From G963663615 sp963663615 (GTDB lineage Bacteria > Bacteroidota > Ignavibacteria > Ignavibacteriales > Melioribacteraceae): a stretch of 64,000 nt of DNA. The stretch spans positions 2,356,001 through 2,420,000 of the forward strand of contig OY760517.1 of NCBI GenBank assembly GCA_963663615.1. The letters are read 5' to 3'. This document shows positions 63,940 through 64,000 of the stretch, in pieces. The notes beneath the pieces are model-generated. The model made no database searches, had not been told where the DNA came from, and saw nothing but the letters and a program-made list of their open reading frames with translations. Position 1 is the first letter of the stretch. Each line of letters starts with the position of its first letter. A program made the position numbers and the translations under genes.

Positions 63940-63946
63940 CCTACCC

Positions 63947-64000
63947 CTATTTTATAAGTACCATCTTTTTAATATCAGTAAAACTACCGGCTTCCAGTCT
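63947..64000 (-). CDS. Secreted T9SS type A protein, array member 4 (only the last 17 codons inside window)
   Basis: The minus strand from 64000 reads RLEAGSFTDIKKMVLIK and a TAG at 63947-63949. This is the end of another sorting domain, almost the same as that of member 3 (SFTDIKKMVLLK). The start lies beyond the window edge. It shows that the tandem array continues upstream on this strand. Confidence 0.85.
   Translation of the reverse strand, partial: RLEAGSFTDIKKMVLIK

Noticed and set aside
1..64000. tRNA or rRNA genes
   Set aside because: I read the gene-free stretches for cloverleaf-like features and rRNA-like sequence and saw none; a covariance search could overturn this for tRNAs.
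1..64000. CRISPR array or intact insertion sequence
   Set aside because: No regularly spaced repeats and no transposase-like frame were seen.

Overview
The window comes from an AT-rich, Gram-negative bacterium of the Bacteroidota/Chlorobi side of the tree, most likely an Ignavibacteria-type lineage. Three things point there: many secreted proteins ending in a type IX secretion (T9SS) sorting domain with the NYPNPFNP signature, a 14-kb complex I operon that lacks nuoE, nuoF and nuoG, and an atpDC pair separated from the other ATP synthase genes. This is an inference from gene content; there is no rRNA gene here to confirm it.

Bases 1-31,600 are mostly housekeeping genes. They hold the 3' half of a glutamate dehydrogenase gene, a T9SS-exported DNRLRE protein with an outer-membrane barrel protein, and a 1000-residue PEP/pyruvate-binding protein carrying two receiver-like domains. 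Next come the phosphate uptake operon pstSCAB-phoU, coaD-rsmD, a PilM-like protein with a pilin-like membrane protein, a ComEA-like helix-hairpin-helix gene with no ordinary start codon, and hrcA-grpE-dnaJ. The plus strand then carries nuoABCDHIJKLMN, a small unknown gene, an A-type Fe-S carrier, a superoxide dismutase and a LON-domain protein. atpDC runs back on the minus strand.

Bases 31,700-49,100 are an envelope and secretome region. Its core is a tightly packed minus-strand run: lipoprotein, TonB-dependent receptor, PorV/PorQ-like protein, NHL-repeat lipoprotein and secreted phospholipase D-like protein (44713 down to 36003). Two further secreted proteins precede it. Downstream lie a PQQ-propeller lipoprotein with a T9SS partner and a duplicated fragment of that same locus that leaves a broken lipoprotein gene.

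Bases 49,300-53,100 encode a four-subunit 2-oxoacid:ferredoxin oxidoreductase (order ferredoxin, alpha, beta, gamma) behind a leader with a terminator-like hairpin, plus a small Cys-rich protein. The reduced ferredoxin it makes would be a plausible electron donor for the NuoEFG-less complex I.

Bases 53,200-64,000 are a tandem array of very large T9SS-secreted proteins. Three complete genes of about 920 codons and the end of a fourth lie head to tail with gaps of 6 to 9 bases, next to a related 740-residue gene. Their 3' ends encode sorting domains that are nearly identical between neighbours whose mature parts differ, which suggests exchange of C-terminal cassettes. No tRNA, rRNA, CRISPR array or intact insertion sequence was seen.
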